Shown here in pieces: positions 36,431 to 45,202 of a stretch of DNA of 64,000 nt. Made by a program: the position numbers and the translations under genes. Location: the NCBI RefSeq assembly GCF_001482305.1, contig NZ_LOHP01000043.1, positions 62,001 to 126,000 of the forward strand. The letters are read 5' to 3'. The DNA comes from Leucobacter sp. G161 (GTDB taxonomy: Bacteria > Actinomycetota > Actinomycetes > Actinomycetales > Microbacteriaceae). Numbering within the stretch: position 1 is the first letter of the stretch; every line of letters begins with the position of its first letter. Under the pieces are notes generated by a model. The model made no database searches and was not told where the DNA came from. It worked only from the letters and a program-made list of their open reading frames with translations.

Positions 36431-36559
36431 CCATACAGTCTACCGGCTGCGGCTGGAGTCGTCGTCCCGCGCACACGCGGTCGAAACCTCTGGAATCGTC
36501 CATTCCAATGTTCGTTCCGGCGCTTTGGGGCATATCCTGCGTCGTTCCCAGATTTAGCG

Positions 36560-37216
36560 TTAGATGCCTGCCGCCGCTTCATACCCGCCGGGCCCGGGTG
36601 GGTAGCCCACATGCAGGATCTCGTTGACCCTGGCGAGCGGTTGTGCGCGAGCGAAGTGCACCGCCTCCTGTGCGGCCCAGGCGTCCCAGTGCGGGGCGAA
36701 GACGTCTCCGTCTCTGGCAAGGGCACGCGCTTTGCGGATGCGTGAGGGGCACTCGATCCACACCGCGTACGTCTCCCCCAGTTGGTGCGCCGCCGCGAGG
36801 GACTCCGCGGTGAGGGAGCCGCAGCCCTCGACGATGAGGGGGGTGCCTCGGTCGAGGGTGACCTCCGGGGCGAAGTCCTCCGCATACCAGTCGTAGCGCT
36901 GGTAGCTGCCAGAGCGCAGCATGTCAGCAACGGAGGCGCTGCCGGCCGCGAGACCATCCCATCCTGGGTACAGTTCGTCCATGCCAACGACGCGCGGTGG
37001 CGTGCAGCCCGCTGCCGTCATCCCGGCCGCGACCGCTTCAGCGAGCGTCGTCTTCCCGGATCCGGATCGGCCGTCGATAAAGATGACGCTCGGCCAGCCT
37101 CCGCTTCGCGACGATCGCAGGTGCACGCGTGCGGCCAGGCGGGATGCGAGCGCCATCGTCGTAGCTGTCACTCCCGCCCCAGCACCGACGAGCCCCGCAT
37201 CGGAATCCCCGCTCAC
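36560..37216 (-). CDS. uridine-kinase-like P-loop ATPase/kinase in the thiamine operon
   Basis: 218 residues. Walker A is IDGRSGSGKTTLAEA (about 46-60), followed by GMDELYPGWDGLAAG (a DxD/E-like acceptor region), YDWYAEDFAPEVTL and PLIVEGCGSLTAES, a layout like uridine kinase or phosphoribulokinase. A lid-like SRIRKARALARDGD follows. Its GTG overlaps the stop of the thiamine ABC ATPase gene (GTGA), so it is the last gene of the TPP-riboswitch operon. A role in phosphorylating imported thiamine or a thiamine precursor is attractive but inferred; general annotation would be AAA/uridine-kinase family protein. Confidence 0.82.
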   Translation of the reverse strand: MSGDSDAGLVGAGAGVTATTMALASRLAARVHLRSSRSGGWPSVIFIDGRSGSGKTTLAEAVAAGMTAAGCTPPRVVGMDELYPGWDGLAAGSASVADMLRSGSYQRYDWYAEDFAPEVTLDRGTPLIVEGCGSLTAESLAAAHQLGETYAVWIECPSRIRKARALARDGDVFAPHWDAWAAQEAVHFARAQPLARVNEILHVGYPPGPGGYEAAAGI

Positions 37217-37914
37217 GAGTCAATTCTCCCGTCGCGCATGCGCAGCACCCGGTTCGCAATTGTCCCGGCTTCGCTCTCGTCGTGGGTGACGAGGATCGCG
37301 GTCGTCCCGGTGCCGCGCAGGAGTTCGGCGAGGTCGAGGGCGAGGCGGTCGCGCAGCTCGCGGTCGAGGGCCGAGAGTGGCTCGTCGAGCAGGAGCAGCC
37401 TCGGGCTCGGGGCGAGCGCACGCGCGAGGGCGACGCGCTGCCGCTGCCCGCCCGAGAGCTCGGTGACGGCGCGGGCCCCGTAGCCTGGCAGGCCGACGAG
37501 TTCGAGAAGTTCCGCGACCCGGGTCTCACGTTCGGCCCGGGCCATGCGCTGGACGCGGAGCCCGTAGGCGATGTTCTCGGCGACGGACCGGTGCGAGAAC
37601 AGCTGCCCGTCTTGGAAGACGAGCCCGAACTCGCGCCGGTGTGGCGGCACCCGTGCGAGGTCTTCCCCGCCCCAGCTCACCGTGCCGCTGGCGAGCGGTT
37701 CGAGCCCGGCGATTGCGCGCAGCAGCGTCGATTTCCCGCAGCCAGAGGGCCCGAGGAGCGCAACGACGTCGCCGCGTGGCACCTCGAAGCTCGCGCCGCG
37801 CACGACGAACTCGTCCCTCCGATAGGCCACGCTTACGTCCGCGACGGTCAGGCCGTCCGCGGTCAGGCTATCCGCGGCATGCACGCCTGTTCCAGTTCCG
37901 TGTTCCACAGTCAC
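37213..37914 (-). CDS. thiamine-type ABC transporter ATP-binding protein
   Basis: 233 residues with the complete ABC set: Walker A LGPSGCGKSTLLRAIAGLEP (about 54-73), Q-loop LVFQDGQLF, signature LSGGQRQRVALARALA, Walker B LLLLDEPLSALD and His-loop LVTHDESEA. It resembles ThiQ/PotA-type importers. The GTG start overlaps the permease stop and its own stop overlaps the next start, so translation is coupled on both sides. The TPP riboswitch at the operon head identifies thiamine or a relative as the likely substrate. Confidence 0.93.
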   Translation of the reverse strand: MTVEHGTGTGVHAADSLTADGLTVADVSVAYRRDEFVVRGASFEVPRGDVVALLGPSGCGKSTLLRAIAGLEPLASGTVSWGGEDLARVPPHRREFGLVFQDGQLFSHRSVAENIAYGLRVQRMARAERETRVAELLELVGLPGYGARAVTELSGGQRQRVALARALAPSPRLLLLDEPLSALDRELRDRLALDLAELLRGTGTTAILVTHDESEAGTIANRVLRMRDGRIDS

Positions 37915-39587
37915 CAGCTTCCCCCTACTCCGCCGTCGACACGCCAGCGTTCTGCCAAGACCATAATTCCGGCTGCGAGCGCCCCGAGCACAACCGACGC
38001 CGCGAGCGCGGCACCATAGCTTGCGGGGTCGGGGTGACCGACGAGCGCGGCGATTGCAACCGGAAGTGTTTGTGCGTCGGGCCGCACAAGAAACGCTGTG
38101 GCCCCAAACTCGCCCAGTGATACTGCGAACGCGAAACCAAGCGCGAGCCCGGCGGAGCGGCCGAGCAGCGCGAAGTCAATCGTGCGGAGTACCCGGAACG
38201 GCGAGGCGCCGAGCATCATCGCGGCCTCGCGAGTGCGCGGATCGATCGCGCGGAGCACGGGCGTGAGCGTACGCACGACGAGCGGCAGCGCGACGAGAGC
38301 CTGCGCGAGCGGGATGAGCACCACCGAGGTTCGCAGATCGAAACCGAAGCCGAGCGGTTTGTGCATCGTGAGCAGCAGGCCGAAGCCGAGCGTCACCGCA
38401 GAGATCCCGAGCGGCAGCATGATCGCGGCGTCGTAGAACGCGATCCCCCGCTGCAGGCCGCGCGAACGAGGCCTGCGCGACACGATGAGCGACACGAGCA
38501 TGCCGAGTGCGACCGCGATCACGATCGCGATGCAGGCGATGCCGAACGAGAGCGCGGCGGCGTCGAACACTGAGCCGTGCAGTGGGGATGATGGCGGCGG
38601 ATCGATGAGCGCCCGATAGTTATCGAGGGAGAATCCGGCACCACGGGTGCCCTGCAGCGAACGCCACACGAGCGCGCCGATGGGGAGCACGTGGAGCAGC
38701 AGTACGGTCACGCCGAACACGGTGAGGATCGGGGCGTCTGCCCTGCGCGGCCCCCGCACCTCATAGCTCACGGCCTGCGCCTGCTCGTTGTGCTTTCGCA
38801 GCAGCGCGGAGGCGAGCAGCGCCAGGGCGACGATCGCGAACTGCACGAGGGAGAGGACGGCTGCCGAGCGCAGGTCGAGGAACTGCACGGTGAGCCGGTA
38901 AATCTCGGTCTCGATGTTCGCGAAGTCGCGTCCGCCGAGAATGAGCACGACGCCGAACGAGGTCGCGCAGAACAGGAAGACGAGTGCCCCGGCTGACGCG
39001 AGCGCGGGTGCGAGGGCCGGAAGCGTCACCGTGCAGAACACCCGCACCGGCCCGGCGCCGAGCGTGCGCGCCGCCTGCCCCTGTCGCGTATCGCGCTGCG
39101 CCCAGTATCCCCCGACCGTGCGAGCGACGACAGTCACGTTGCAGAACGCGAGGGCGAGCACGACGACCGTGAGGGAGCGATCGAGGCCGAGCCAGTGGAG
39201 GGCGCCGCCCGGCCCGTACAGGGCGGTAAACGCGACGCCGACGACGACCGCGGGGAGCACGAACGGGACCGTGAGGAGTGCACGCAGCATCCCGCGCCCG
39301 CGGAACTGCAGCCGGTACAGCACGTACGCCGCGGGCACACCGAGCAGGATCGCCACGGCCGTCGCAAGGATCGCCTGAATGAGGGTGTTCCCGAGCACCT
39401 TCCAGCTGCGGTCGAGCGCGAGCACCTCCGGGATCCCACCGAGGTCGAGCTGGCCGTCGCTCGTGAGCCCGGTTGCGACGAGCGCGACGACGGGCCAGAG
39501 GAAGAAGAGTCCGACGAAGAGGACGGGGATGACCGCGGCGAGCGCCCAGGCAATCGGCCCGAGGGGGCGGCGGATCATCGCGCGCAC
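37911..39587 (-). CDS. thiamine-type ABC transporter permease (fused dual-domain)
   Basis: 558 residues with about twelve membrane segments in two homologous halves. Each half carries an EAA-type cytoplasmic loop (AARTLGAGPVRVFCTVTLPA around 195 and EAAMMLGASPFRVLRTIDF around 465). This fused arrangement is that of ThiP and of some iron permeases. The start is ATG at 39587 (MRAMIRRPLG). It lies between the binding-protein and ATPase genes in one operon. Thiamine specificity follows from the riboswitch, not from the protein itself. Confidence 0.93.
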   Translation of the reverse strand: MRAMIRRPLGPIAWALAAVIPVLFVGLFFLWPVVALVATGLTSDGQLDLGGIPEVLALDRSWKVLGNTLIQAILATAVAILLGVPAAYVLYRLQFRGRGMLRALLTVPFVLPAVVVGVAFTALYGPGGALHWLGLDRSLTVVVLALAFCNVTVVARTVGGYWAQRDTRQGQAARTLGAGPVRVFCTVTLPALAPALASAGALVFLFCATSFGVVLILGGRDFANIETEIYRLTVQFLDLRSAAVLSLVQFAIVALALLASALLRKHNEQAQAVSYEVRGPRRADAPILTVFGVTVLLLHVLPIGALVWRSLQGTRGAGFSLDNYRALIDPPPSSPLHGSVFDAAALSFGIACIAIVIAVALGMLVSLIVSRRPRSRGLQRGIAFYDAAIMLPLGISAVTLGFGLLLTMHKPLGFGFDLRTSVVLIPLAQALVALPLVVRTLTPVLRAIDPRTREAAMMLGASPFRVLRTIDFALLGRSAGLALGFAFAVSLGEFGATAFLVRPDAQTLPVAIAALVGHPDPASYGAALAASVVLGALAAGIMVLAERWRVDGGVGGSW

Positions 39588-39620
39588 CGTGGTCTCCTCT
39601 TCGTCGAACTAGCTCGGGGG

Positions 39621-40727
39621 CTACAGGCCGACGGCGTCGCCGAGGGTGCGGAGCCAACCGTCGAGACCGGCCTGGATCTCTGCGGAGCTCAGATCGTGCG
39701 ACTGCCCGTCGGCGGGGAGGGGCGCGAAGCTCGCCCAGCTCGCCGGGAGCTCAACAGCCTCGTCGACCGGGTACATGTACATCTGGTCCGCGACCTCGGT
39801 CTGGAATTCCTCAGAGAGGAGGTACTCGACGACGGCCTGCGCACCTTCGGGGTTGGCGCTGCCCGCAAGCACGCCAGCGTACTCGGTCTGGCTCGAGCAG
39901 GTATCGAGGAGCGCGCGGGTGTTCGACGCGGTCTCGTCGTCATTCACCGTGAACGCGGGCGACGTCGAATACGATACGACGATCGGGCGAGTGCCAGCCT
40001 CATTCACGCCAGTGAACTCGGTGTTGTATGCCTCGGTCCAGCCCTGCACAATGCGGGCACCGTTCGTTTCAAGGCTCTTCCAGTAGTCGGTGAAGCCGTC
40101 CTCGCCGAAGGCCGCGATCGTGGCGATCATGAACGAGGCGCCGGTGCTCGACGCGGTCGGATCGAGCAGTACCGCGAGATCCTTGTACTTCGGATCCGCG
40201 AGATCCTCGAACGTTGCCGGTTCCGCGATCCCCTGCTCCGCAAACCAGGCGGTGTCGATGTTCACGCAGGTCGCGCCAATGTCGACCGGGACGAGCGGTA
40301 CGTTGCCTGCTTCAGCCCCCGCGGGGTCGAGTTCGGTCGCGATCTTCAGAGCGCGCTCCGGCAGCTTGTCTGCAGGAACCGGATCGACAACATCGTTGTC
40401 GATGAGTCGTGAGGCGAACGTGTTATCGATTCCGAAGAATGCGTCAGCGATTGGGGCGCCCTTAGTGAGCACGAGCTTGTTGGCGAGTTCGCCGCCGTCG
40501 CCAGCGGTCATGACCTCGACGTCGTAGCCGGTGGCCGCGCTCGCCTGCTTGGCGAAGGCTTCACCGTCGACGAAGCTGTCGTGCACGACGATCGAGACCT
40601 TCTGCGAGTCTGCGTCTTCGGGCTTCGTGTCGTCGGCGCCTGTGCAGCCAGTGAGCGCGAGCGCACCTGCGAGTGGGAGCGCGAGAAGCGCGAATGAACG
40701 TGTGTGTGAGCGTGCGGATGTACGCAT
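39621..40727 (-). CDS. thiamine-type ABC transporter substrate-binding lipoprotein
   Basis: 368 residues with lipobox ALTGC (Cys28). The mature protein shows the ThiB-like pattern VSIVVHDSFVDGEAFAKQAS, GAPIADAFFGIDNTFASRL, LVPVDIGATCVNIDTAWF and DPTASSTGASFM. It is attached to the outer face of the membrane and delivers substrate to the permease encoded downstream. It is the first gene after the TPP riboswitch; GGAGGAAGG, inside the riboswitch 3' end, is the only ribosome-binding candidate, 12 nt before ATG, which fits translational control by TPP. Confidence 0.93.
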   Translation of the reverse strand: MRTSARSHTRSFALLALPLAGALALTGCTGADDTKPEDADSQKVSIVVHDSFVDGEAFAKQASAATGYDVEVMTAGDGGELANKLVLTKGAPIADAFFGIDNTFASRLIDNDVVDPVPADKLPERALKIATELDPAGAEAGNVPLVPVDIGATCVNIDTAWFAEQGIAEPATFEDLADPKYKDLAVLLDPTASSTGASFMIATIAAFGEDGFTDYWKSLETNGARIVQGWTEAYNTEFTGVNEAGTRPIVVSYSTSPAFTVNDDETASNTRALLDTCSSQTEYAGVLAGSANPEGAQAVVEYLLSEEFQTEVADQMYMYPVDEAVELPASWASFAPLPADGQSHDLSSAEIQAGLDGWLRTLGDAVGL

Positions 40728-40737
40728 AACGAGAAGA

Positions 40738-40826
40738 GTCCTTCCTCCGCTGGCATGAACCAGATCAGGTTGAACGGTCAGAGCACGCGTGCTCCCTCTC
40801 AGCCCCGCGCGTCGGGACTCCCGTGG
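40738..40826 (-). promoter_or_regulatory. TPP riboswitch (THI element)
   Basis: On the minus strand the region carries ggggctgagagggagc, then tgaccgttcaacctgatctg and gttcatgccagcggaggaag. These are the conserved CUGAGA, the ACC...AACCUGAU-CUGG core and the AUGCCAGCG of TPP-sensing RNA. It lies just before the thiB-like gene and contains its ribosome-binding sequence, so bound TPP would hide it. It should control all four genes down to the P-loop kinase. Confidence 0.95.
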
Positions 40827-40840
40827 ATTGCTCCCTCAGC

Positions 40841-42736
40841 CTAGCCCTTGCGGCGTGGCCAGCGCCAACCCTGGCGTTTTGGTTCCTCGACGGGCTCAGG
40901 GTCGAGCACTGCGTTGTCCCAGGAATAGGCTTCGACCAGGGATTCCGGGTCGAGCGGAATCTCAGGTTCGCGGGCGTGGACCTTGGCCGTGTCGGCGCCC
41001 TCGGCGGCTCCCCGGGCTGTCTTGCCCCGGTCGTCTGCCTCGTGCTGATCGAATAGCTCGGGTTCGGGGGCTGTGGGCAGCGGTGCGCTGGCCGGCGTCG
41101 CGTCGCCCCACTCGGCCGCCTCAAGCTCGTCAGTGTCGAAGTCGAGCGGTTCGGTGGGCTGGTCGTCAGGCACCTGCGCGCGAGGAACCCGCGAGTGAGC
41201 CGTCTCCAGACGCGGGCCCTGCGCCCCGGCGCGCCACGGCGTGGACTCCGGATCAGTGCGCGGCACGAACGGAGTGACGGGGGCCAGCCGTTCGGCTGAC
41301 TCCTGGGCGGCGCTGGCCGTGCTGCCGGCTCCAACACCGGGCTCGCTCACTGCGTCACCGCCGACTTCAACGCCGGCTGCAATGCCAGCTGCAACACTAG
41401 CTGCAGCACCGGCACCGGTCTGGTCCTCGGCTCGATCCCCGGCCTGACTGCCCGTTTCGACATCGGTGTCGTCGCCGATCCCCAGACGGCTCGCTACGGC
41501 TGCGGGTGCTTCGACGACCCGCCGTGCAATATCGGCGCGTGCGGCGAGCGCGCCGAGGAAGCATCCGATCCCGAGTTCCGCGGCCGCAAGACCCGCAGCC
41601 GTCCACACGTGTGGCCCCACCTCTGCGAGCCGCCCCGGGCCCATCGATCCCCCTGACGCCCAGTTGAACAGCGCGATCGCCAACCCAGCGAGCAGGGTCG
41701 CGAGGAGCACCTGGATCGCAAGCCGTGCGAGCGTCTGACGTTTGGCGGTTTCGCCGAGTGCGATCCCGATCCCGATCCCCGCGAGCGCGAGCAGGAGCGG
41801 AGCCAATACCGCAGCGCTCCCCCACCCCTCAGGGGTCGCGGCGAGCACTGGAATGCCAGGCATCGGTCCGAGGAGCTGCCCAAACGGGGAGGCTGAGCTC
41901 CCGATGCCGACGGCGAAGCCGGCCCCGCTCAGCCACGCACCCGACCAGAGCAGCAGCACGGGGAGCAATGCGAGCTGCAGCACGAAGATGAGGATCGTGC
42001 CCCACAGGTCAAGCTGGAGTGCTTCTGAGGCCGCGATGATCACCGCGAACCGGGAGAAGAGCCCGATAGCGAGTGTGATTGCGGCGAGCCCGGTGTATGC
42101 GGCGAGGAGCATCGCGGCTAGCCGCAGTACCTGTCCGGCTCGATGCGGAAGGACGGCTGGGCGAGGCACCCTGAGTTTTGCGAGCCCACTCTCCAGTGCG
42201 GCGAGCACCGCTACCCACCAGCCGTGTTCGTCGCGCGCCGCTCGCACCAGGAACGCCACCCCGGAGCTCGCGCCGTACACGAGGGCCCCGATGCATGCGG
42301 TCGCAAACCAGCCGGGAATCGCCATGGGTACTGCCGAGTGCACGATCCCAGCGACAGCGCCGAAGCCGAGTGCGCCGCCGAGCACCGCGGCACCGCCGGG
42401 GCCGCCTCGGGCGGCAGCGCGCCACCCGGCCCGCAGCGCGAACCCAACGGTAACCAGTGTGATGCCGAGTGGGGCGAGTGACAGCCTGAAGTTCAGCGCA
42501 TCTGACCCAAACCCGAAGAGTTGCATTGCCTCGGCCGGGATGTCAATCGAAAGCGGGATGAAGTGGGCCAGGAGCCACGCAGCTCCGGCGCCGGCGAACA
42601 CCGCACTGGGCTCAGCCGCAAGGTCGAAGGCCAGCCACCAGACAAGGAACGCAAAGGCGGCCACAATGAGGAGCGAGGCCAGCGCGACCGCGATGGCCTC
42701 AATCGTTGCGACGACCCCGGTCAGTAATGCTCTCAT
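40841..42736 (-). CDS. DUF6350-type multi-pass membrane protein with long acidic tail
   Basis: 631 residues. About ten to twelve hydrophobic segments fill the first ~430 residues (for example LLTGVVATIEAIAVALASLL at the start). A low-complexity cytoplasmic tail of about 200 residues follows, rich in Ala, Glu, Pro and Asp and ending in RQGWRWPRRKG. The position between sucCD and purNH is that of the actinobacterial DUF6350 family. Start at 42736: TAGACT lies 8 nt upstream and there is no Shine-Dalgarno sequence, so it is likely leaderless; a longer reading frame continues upstream without support. The function is unknown. Confidence 0.82.
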   Translation of the reverse strand: MRALLTGVVATIEAIAVALASLLIVAAFAFLVWWLAFDLAAEPSAVFAGAGAAWLLAHFIPLSIDIPAEAMQLFGFGSDALNFRLSLAPLGITLVTVGFALRAGWRAAARGGPGGAAVLGGALGFGAVAGIVHSAVPMAIPGWFATACIGALVYGASSGVAFLVRAARDEHGWWVAVLAALESGLAKLRVPRPAVLPHRAGQVLRLAAMLLAAYTGLAAITLAIGLFSRFAVIIAASEALQLDLWGTILIFVLQLALLPVLLLWSGAWLSGAGFAVGIGSSASPFGQLLGPMPGIPVLAATPEGWGSAAVLAPLLLALAGIGIGIALGETAKRQTLARLAIQVLLATLLAGLAIALFNWASGGSMGPGRLAEVGPHVWTAAGLAAAELGIGCFLGALAARADIARRVVEAPAAVASRLGIGDDTDVETGSQAGDRAEDQTGAGAAASVAAGIAAGVEVGGDAVSEPGVGAGSTASAAQESAERLAPVTPFVPRTDPESTPWRAGAQGPRLETAHSRVPRAQVPDDQPTEPLDFDTDELEAAEWGDATPASAPLPTAPEPELFDQHEADDRGKTARGAAEGADTAKVHAREPEIPLDPESLVEAYSWDNAVLDPEPVEEPKRQGWRWPRRKG

Positions 42737-42763
42737 CGCCCGAAAGTCTACCGGGCGATGCGT

Positions 42764-42792
42764 GCGAGCTACCAGGCGAGCTACCAGGCGAG
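42764..42792. repeat. 12-bp tandem duplication at a gene end
   Basis: gcgagctaccag occurs twice in a row (42764-42775, 42776-42787) with a partial third copy. It duplicates the last codons and stop of the MetE-like gene (Leu-Ala-Trp-stop). Confidence 0.7.
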
Positions 42793-43836
42793 CGCGACGG
42801 CGCGGTGCGCTTCGAACAGCGGAACCGTTGTCCCCTCGGGCGAGCGCCCAAAGCCGCACTCGGTCGCGACGCCAAAATCTCGCTGGACATGGACCTGCGC
42901 ACCGGCGATCCGCCGTGCCGCTCCGGTCGCCCCGTCCTCGCGGTGGACCAGTCCGAGATAGAGCTCGCTGCGCTCGGGAAGTTTGAGGCCCGACAGCGGC
43001 GCAAAATACTCCGCGTCGTCGCGCTCGATCGGCACGGGAAGGTGCAGCCAGGTGAGCTCGCGTGCCGCCCTCGCAATGACTTCGTTCGCGAAGCGGACAA
43101 GGTTCGCAGTATCTGTCGGTTCGACGAAGTGTTTCTCACCGACGTCGCCGTAACACAGGTGCACCCCGACCTCGACGCCTACAGGGACACGGTCGATTTG
43201 CCTGGCGAGGCGCTCGCTCGTGCCTGCCCACACGTCGTCAAACCACTCGAAGCGCGCCTGCGCGGATCCGCCGACGCCCTCGAGAATCGCGAACTCGAGC
43301 GCCGCATCCCACTGAATCGCGAGCTCACTGTGCGGGATCGAAGCAAGAATCTGGTCGAGTTCCGCTGCAAGCGCTGCCTCGTAGACAGGCTCGAACGCGG
43401 CGCGGTCAGCCGCAAAGACCAGGCTCCCGACAACTCCGAGCGGTGTGGGGAGGGACACCTGGAATCGGGTGCCCGCCTCAACCACTCCCTCACGTTTCAG
43501 CTGGGAGAAGGTCTGCCAGGAGGCAAGTGCCGCCTCCGCATAGCCGAGCGCGGGGAGCGTAATCTCGGCCGCTGACACACCATCGGCAAGTTTGACGGGG
43601 CGAATGTCGAGCATGCGCAGCGGGATCGGGCTGTCGCCCACCCGGTCGATCCCTGCAGCCTGGCCGAGCCGATCAGCTTGGAAGAGGATCCAGTGGAAAC
43701 GCTCGCCGACCTCCCCATCCGGGATGCGCCGCAGGTGCCCACCCAGGTGTGCCGCGGCCACCCGCATAGTGTTCTCTGCCTCATCGAAGTTGACGCTCCC
43801 CACGAGGTGGGCTCCCTGAATCTTCCGCTCGCTCAT
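42781..43836 (-). CDS. MetE C-terminal-like (UROD/MetE superfamily) protein
   Basis: 351 residues, about half of a cobalamin-independent methionine synthase. Zinc-site residues of MetE are recognisable: GVHLCYGDVG (His226, Cys228) and ATECGFG (Cys327). The front carries LVGSVNFDEAENTMRVAAAH and RRIPDGEVGERFHW. With only the catalytic-type barrel it may be a methyltransferase using a small methyl donor, or a related enzyme; full MetE (over 700 residues) is excluded. It sits next to an Ohr-like gene and a methionine-type ABC importer. The ATG at 43836 follows GAGAGGC. Confidence 0.8.
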   Translation of the reverse strand: MSERKIQGAHLVGSVNFDEAENTMRVAAAHLGGHLRRIPDGEVGERFHWILFQADRLGQAAGIDRVGDSPIPLRMLDIRPVKLADGVSAAEITLPALGYAEAALASWQTFSQLKREGVVEAGTRFQVSLPTPLGVVGSLVFAADRAAFEPVYEAALAAELDQILASIPHSELAIQWDAALEFAILEGVGGSAQARFEWFDDVWAGTSERLARQIDRVPVGVEVGVHLCYGDVGEKHFVEPTDTANLVRFANEVIARAARELTWLHLPVPIERDDAEYFAPLSGLKLPERSELYLGLVHREDGATGAARRIAGAQVHVQRDFGVATECGFGRSPEGTTVPLFEAHRAVALAW

Positions 43837-43898
43837 GCCTCTCAGTATCGCCGATGGCTCGGCTGCGGCCGGTGAGTGTTGCACTGTGTGACCGCCAT

Positions 43899-44333
43899 TC
43901 ACGCCTGGGTGGACACCGTCACCGGGGACGCGCCGCTGAGCATGCGGGAAACGGGGCATCGAGCGTGCGCCTCGGCTGCGAGGCGCTCTGATTCCGTGGC
44001 ATCCTTGCCGGCAAAGCGGAGCTTCGCGTCGGCGCTGAATTCGAACCCGTTCCCATCGATCCGTCGGTGGAGTGACACGTGAGCCGTTGTCTCCACTGCA
44101 ACCCCGGGACCCGCCACTACCCGCGCCGCCGCGTTGAGACATGTCGCCCAGGACAGCGCGAGGAGCTCCTCGGGGTTCGTCGCCCCGTGGCGGTCTTCTG
44201 CGGTGGGCGATTCGACACGCACTCGGAGCCCGTCCTCGACCCAGCTCTCGCCCGAGACACCGCTCGTGTTGTGGGCGACAGCGGTGAAGAGCGCAGGGCC
44301 GAGCCCGCGGTTGGCGCTCGCTGATGTTGTCAC
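43899..44333 (-). CDS. Ohr/OsmC-family peroxidase
   Basis: 144 residues. Two redox cysteines sit in the family contexts SWATCLNAAAR (Cys65, peroxidatic) and HARCPVSR (Cys126, resolving), as in organic hydroperoxide resistance proteins, which reduce organic peroxides with dihydrolipoyl partners. The start is GTG at 44333, since AAGGGAG lies 5 nt before it; an upstream ATG at 44363 lacks one. It is divergently transcribed from metN with a perfect palindrome in the shared promoter. Confidence 0.9.
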   Translation of the reverse strand: MTTSASANRGLGPALFTAVAHNTSGVSGESWVEDGLRVRVESPTAEDRHGATNPEELLALSWATCLNAAARVVAGPGVAVETTAHVSLHRRIDGNGFEFSADAKLRFAGKDATESERLAAEAHARCPVSRMLSGASPVTVSTQA

Positions 44334-44374
44334 GGTGACTCCCTTGGTTGGTCTTTTCAACATCAGACTACTAA

Positions 44375-44391
44375 GTTAGACTGAGTCTAAC
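44375..44391. promoter_or_regulatory. palindrome in the ohr/metN divergent promoter
   Basis: gttagactgagtctaac is a perfect 8-1-8 palindrome. Each arm contains TTAGACT, the -10 type used by several genes in this window, once per strand. It may therefore be two overlapping divergent -10 boxes, an operator, or both. Confidence 0.6.
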
Positions 44392-44461
44392 AATTACAGA
44401 TTGCAGTTCAGATCACCCGCTCAGTCGCACGAAAGTCAGGCTTGCTCAGAATGATTCCCCG

Positions 44462-45202
44462 ATGACTCCCGCGATCGAGTTCCAGCAGGTGAGCCGCACC
44501 TTCCACGAAGGGACCCGGACCACCGTCGCACTGGATGACGTCTCGTTCAGCGTGCCGACCGGCGCAATCTTTGGCGTACTCGGCGAGAGCGGCGCGGGCA
44601 AGTCCACGCTGCTCCGCATGATGAACGGGCTCGACCACCCGACTGCGGGTCGCGTACTCGTCGACGGCACTGATCTCGCGACACTCTCGAAACGTGAGCT
44701 CAACGCCGCGCGGCACCGCATCGGGGTCGTCTTTCAATCCTTCAATCTCGTGGGCAACCTCACGGCTCGCCAAAACATCGCACTCCCACTCAAGCTACAG
44801 CGCAGACACACACCCCAGCGGGTCACCGAGATGCTCGACTTCGTCGGCCTCGGGCGACGCGACGACCACTATCCCGCCGAGCTATCCGGCGGCGAGAAAC
44901 AGCGCGTGGCCATCGCGCGGGCGCTCGCGACCGATCCATCGCTGCTGCTGTGCGACGAACCCACTTCGGCGCTCGACACCCACACGACTGGCGAGATCCT
45001 CGCTCTCCTCCGCGCGACCCGCCAAGAATTCGGGACGACGATCGTGCTCGTCACCCACGAACTCGACGCGGTGAAGGCGACCTGCGACACCGCCGCCGTG
45101 TTTGAGGCCGGCGTGCTGCGGGACACCGTCGAGGTTACGACGGACCCTGGCAGCACAGGCCTGAGCGATCTCGAGCACGTCCGTGCGGAGCTCAGCCAGT
45201 GA
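44462..45202 (+). CDS. metN: methionine-type ABC transporter ATP-binding protein (short MetN)
   Basis: 246 residues with Walker A LGESGAGKSTLLRMMNGLDH (about 40-59), Q-loop VVFQSFNLV, signature [16 protein letters not shown], Walker B LLLCDEPTSALD and VTHELDAV. The sequence is MetN-like, but it stops after about 246 residues, so the C-terminal NIL/ACT-type domain that gives methionine feedback inhibition in full MetN (about 340 residues) is missing. The metI gene starts at the GTGA overlap. The assignment to methionine or a related compound comes from MetI/MetQ-like neighbours. Confidence 0.88.
   Translation: MTPAIEFQQVSRTFHEGTRTTVALDDVSFSVPTGAIFGVLGESGAGKSTLLRMMNGLDHPTAGRVLVDGTDLATLSKRELNAARHRIGVVFQSFNLVGNLTARQNIALPLKLQRRHTPQRVTEMLDFVGLGRRDDHYPAELSGGEKQRVAIARALATDPSLLLCDEPTSALDTHTTGEILALLRATRQEFGTTIVLVTHELDAVKATCDTAAVFEAGVLRDTVEVTTDPGSTGLSDLEHVRAELSQ

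Noticed and set aside
42781-43836. Full methionine synthase MetE
   Set aside because: Only 351 residues; the N-terminal folate-binding half is absent.
44392-44461. Riboswitch in the metN leader
   Set aside because: Only about 70 nt, with no conserved methionine-related RNA motif.
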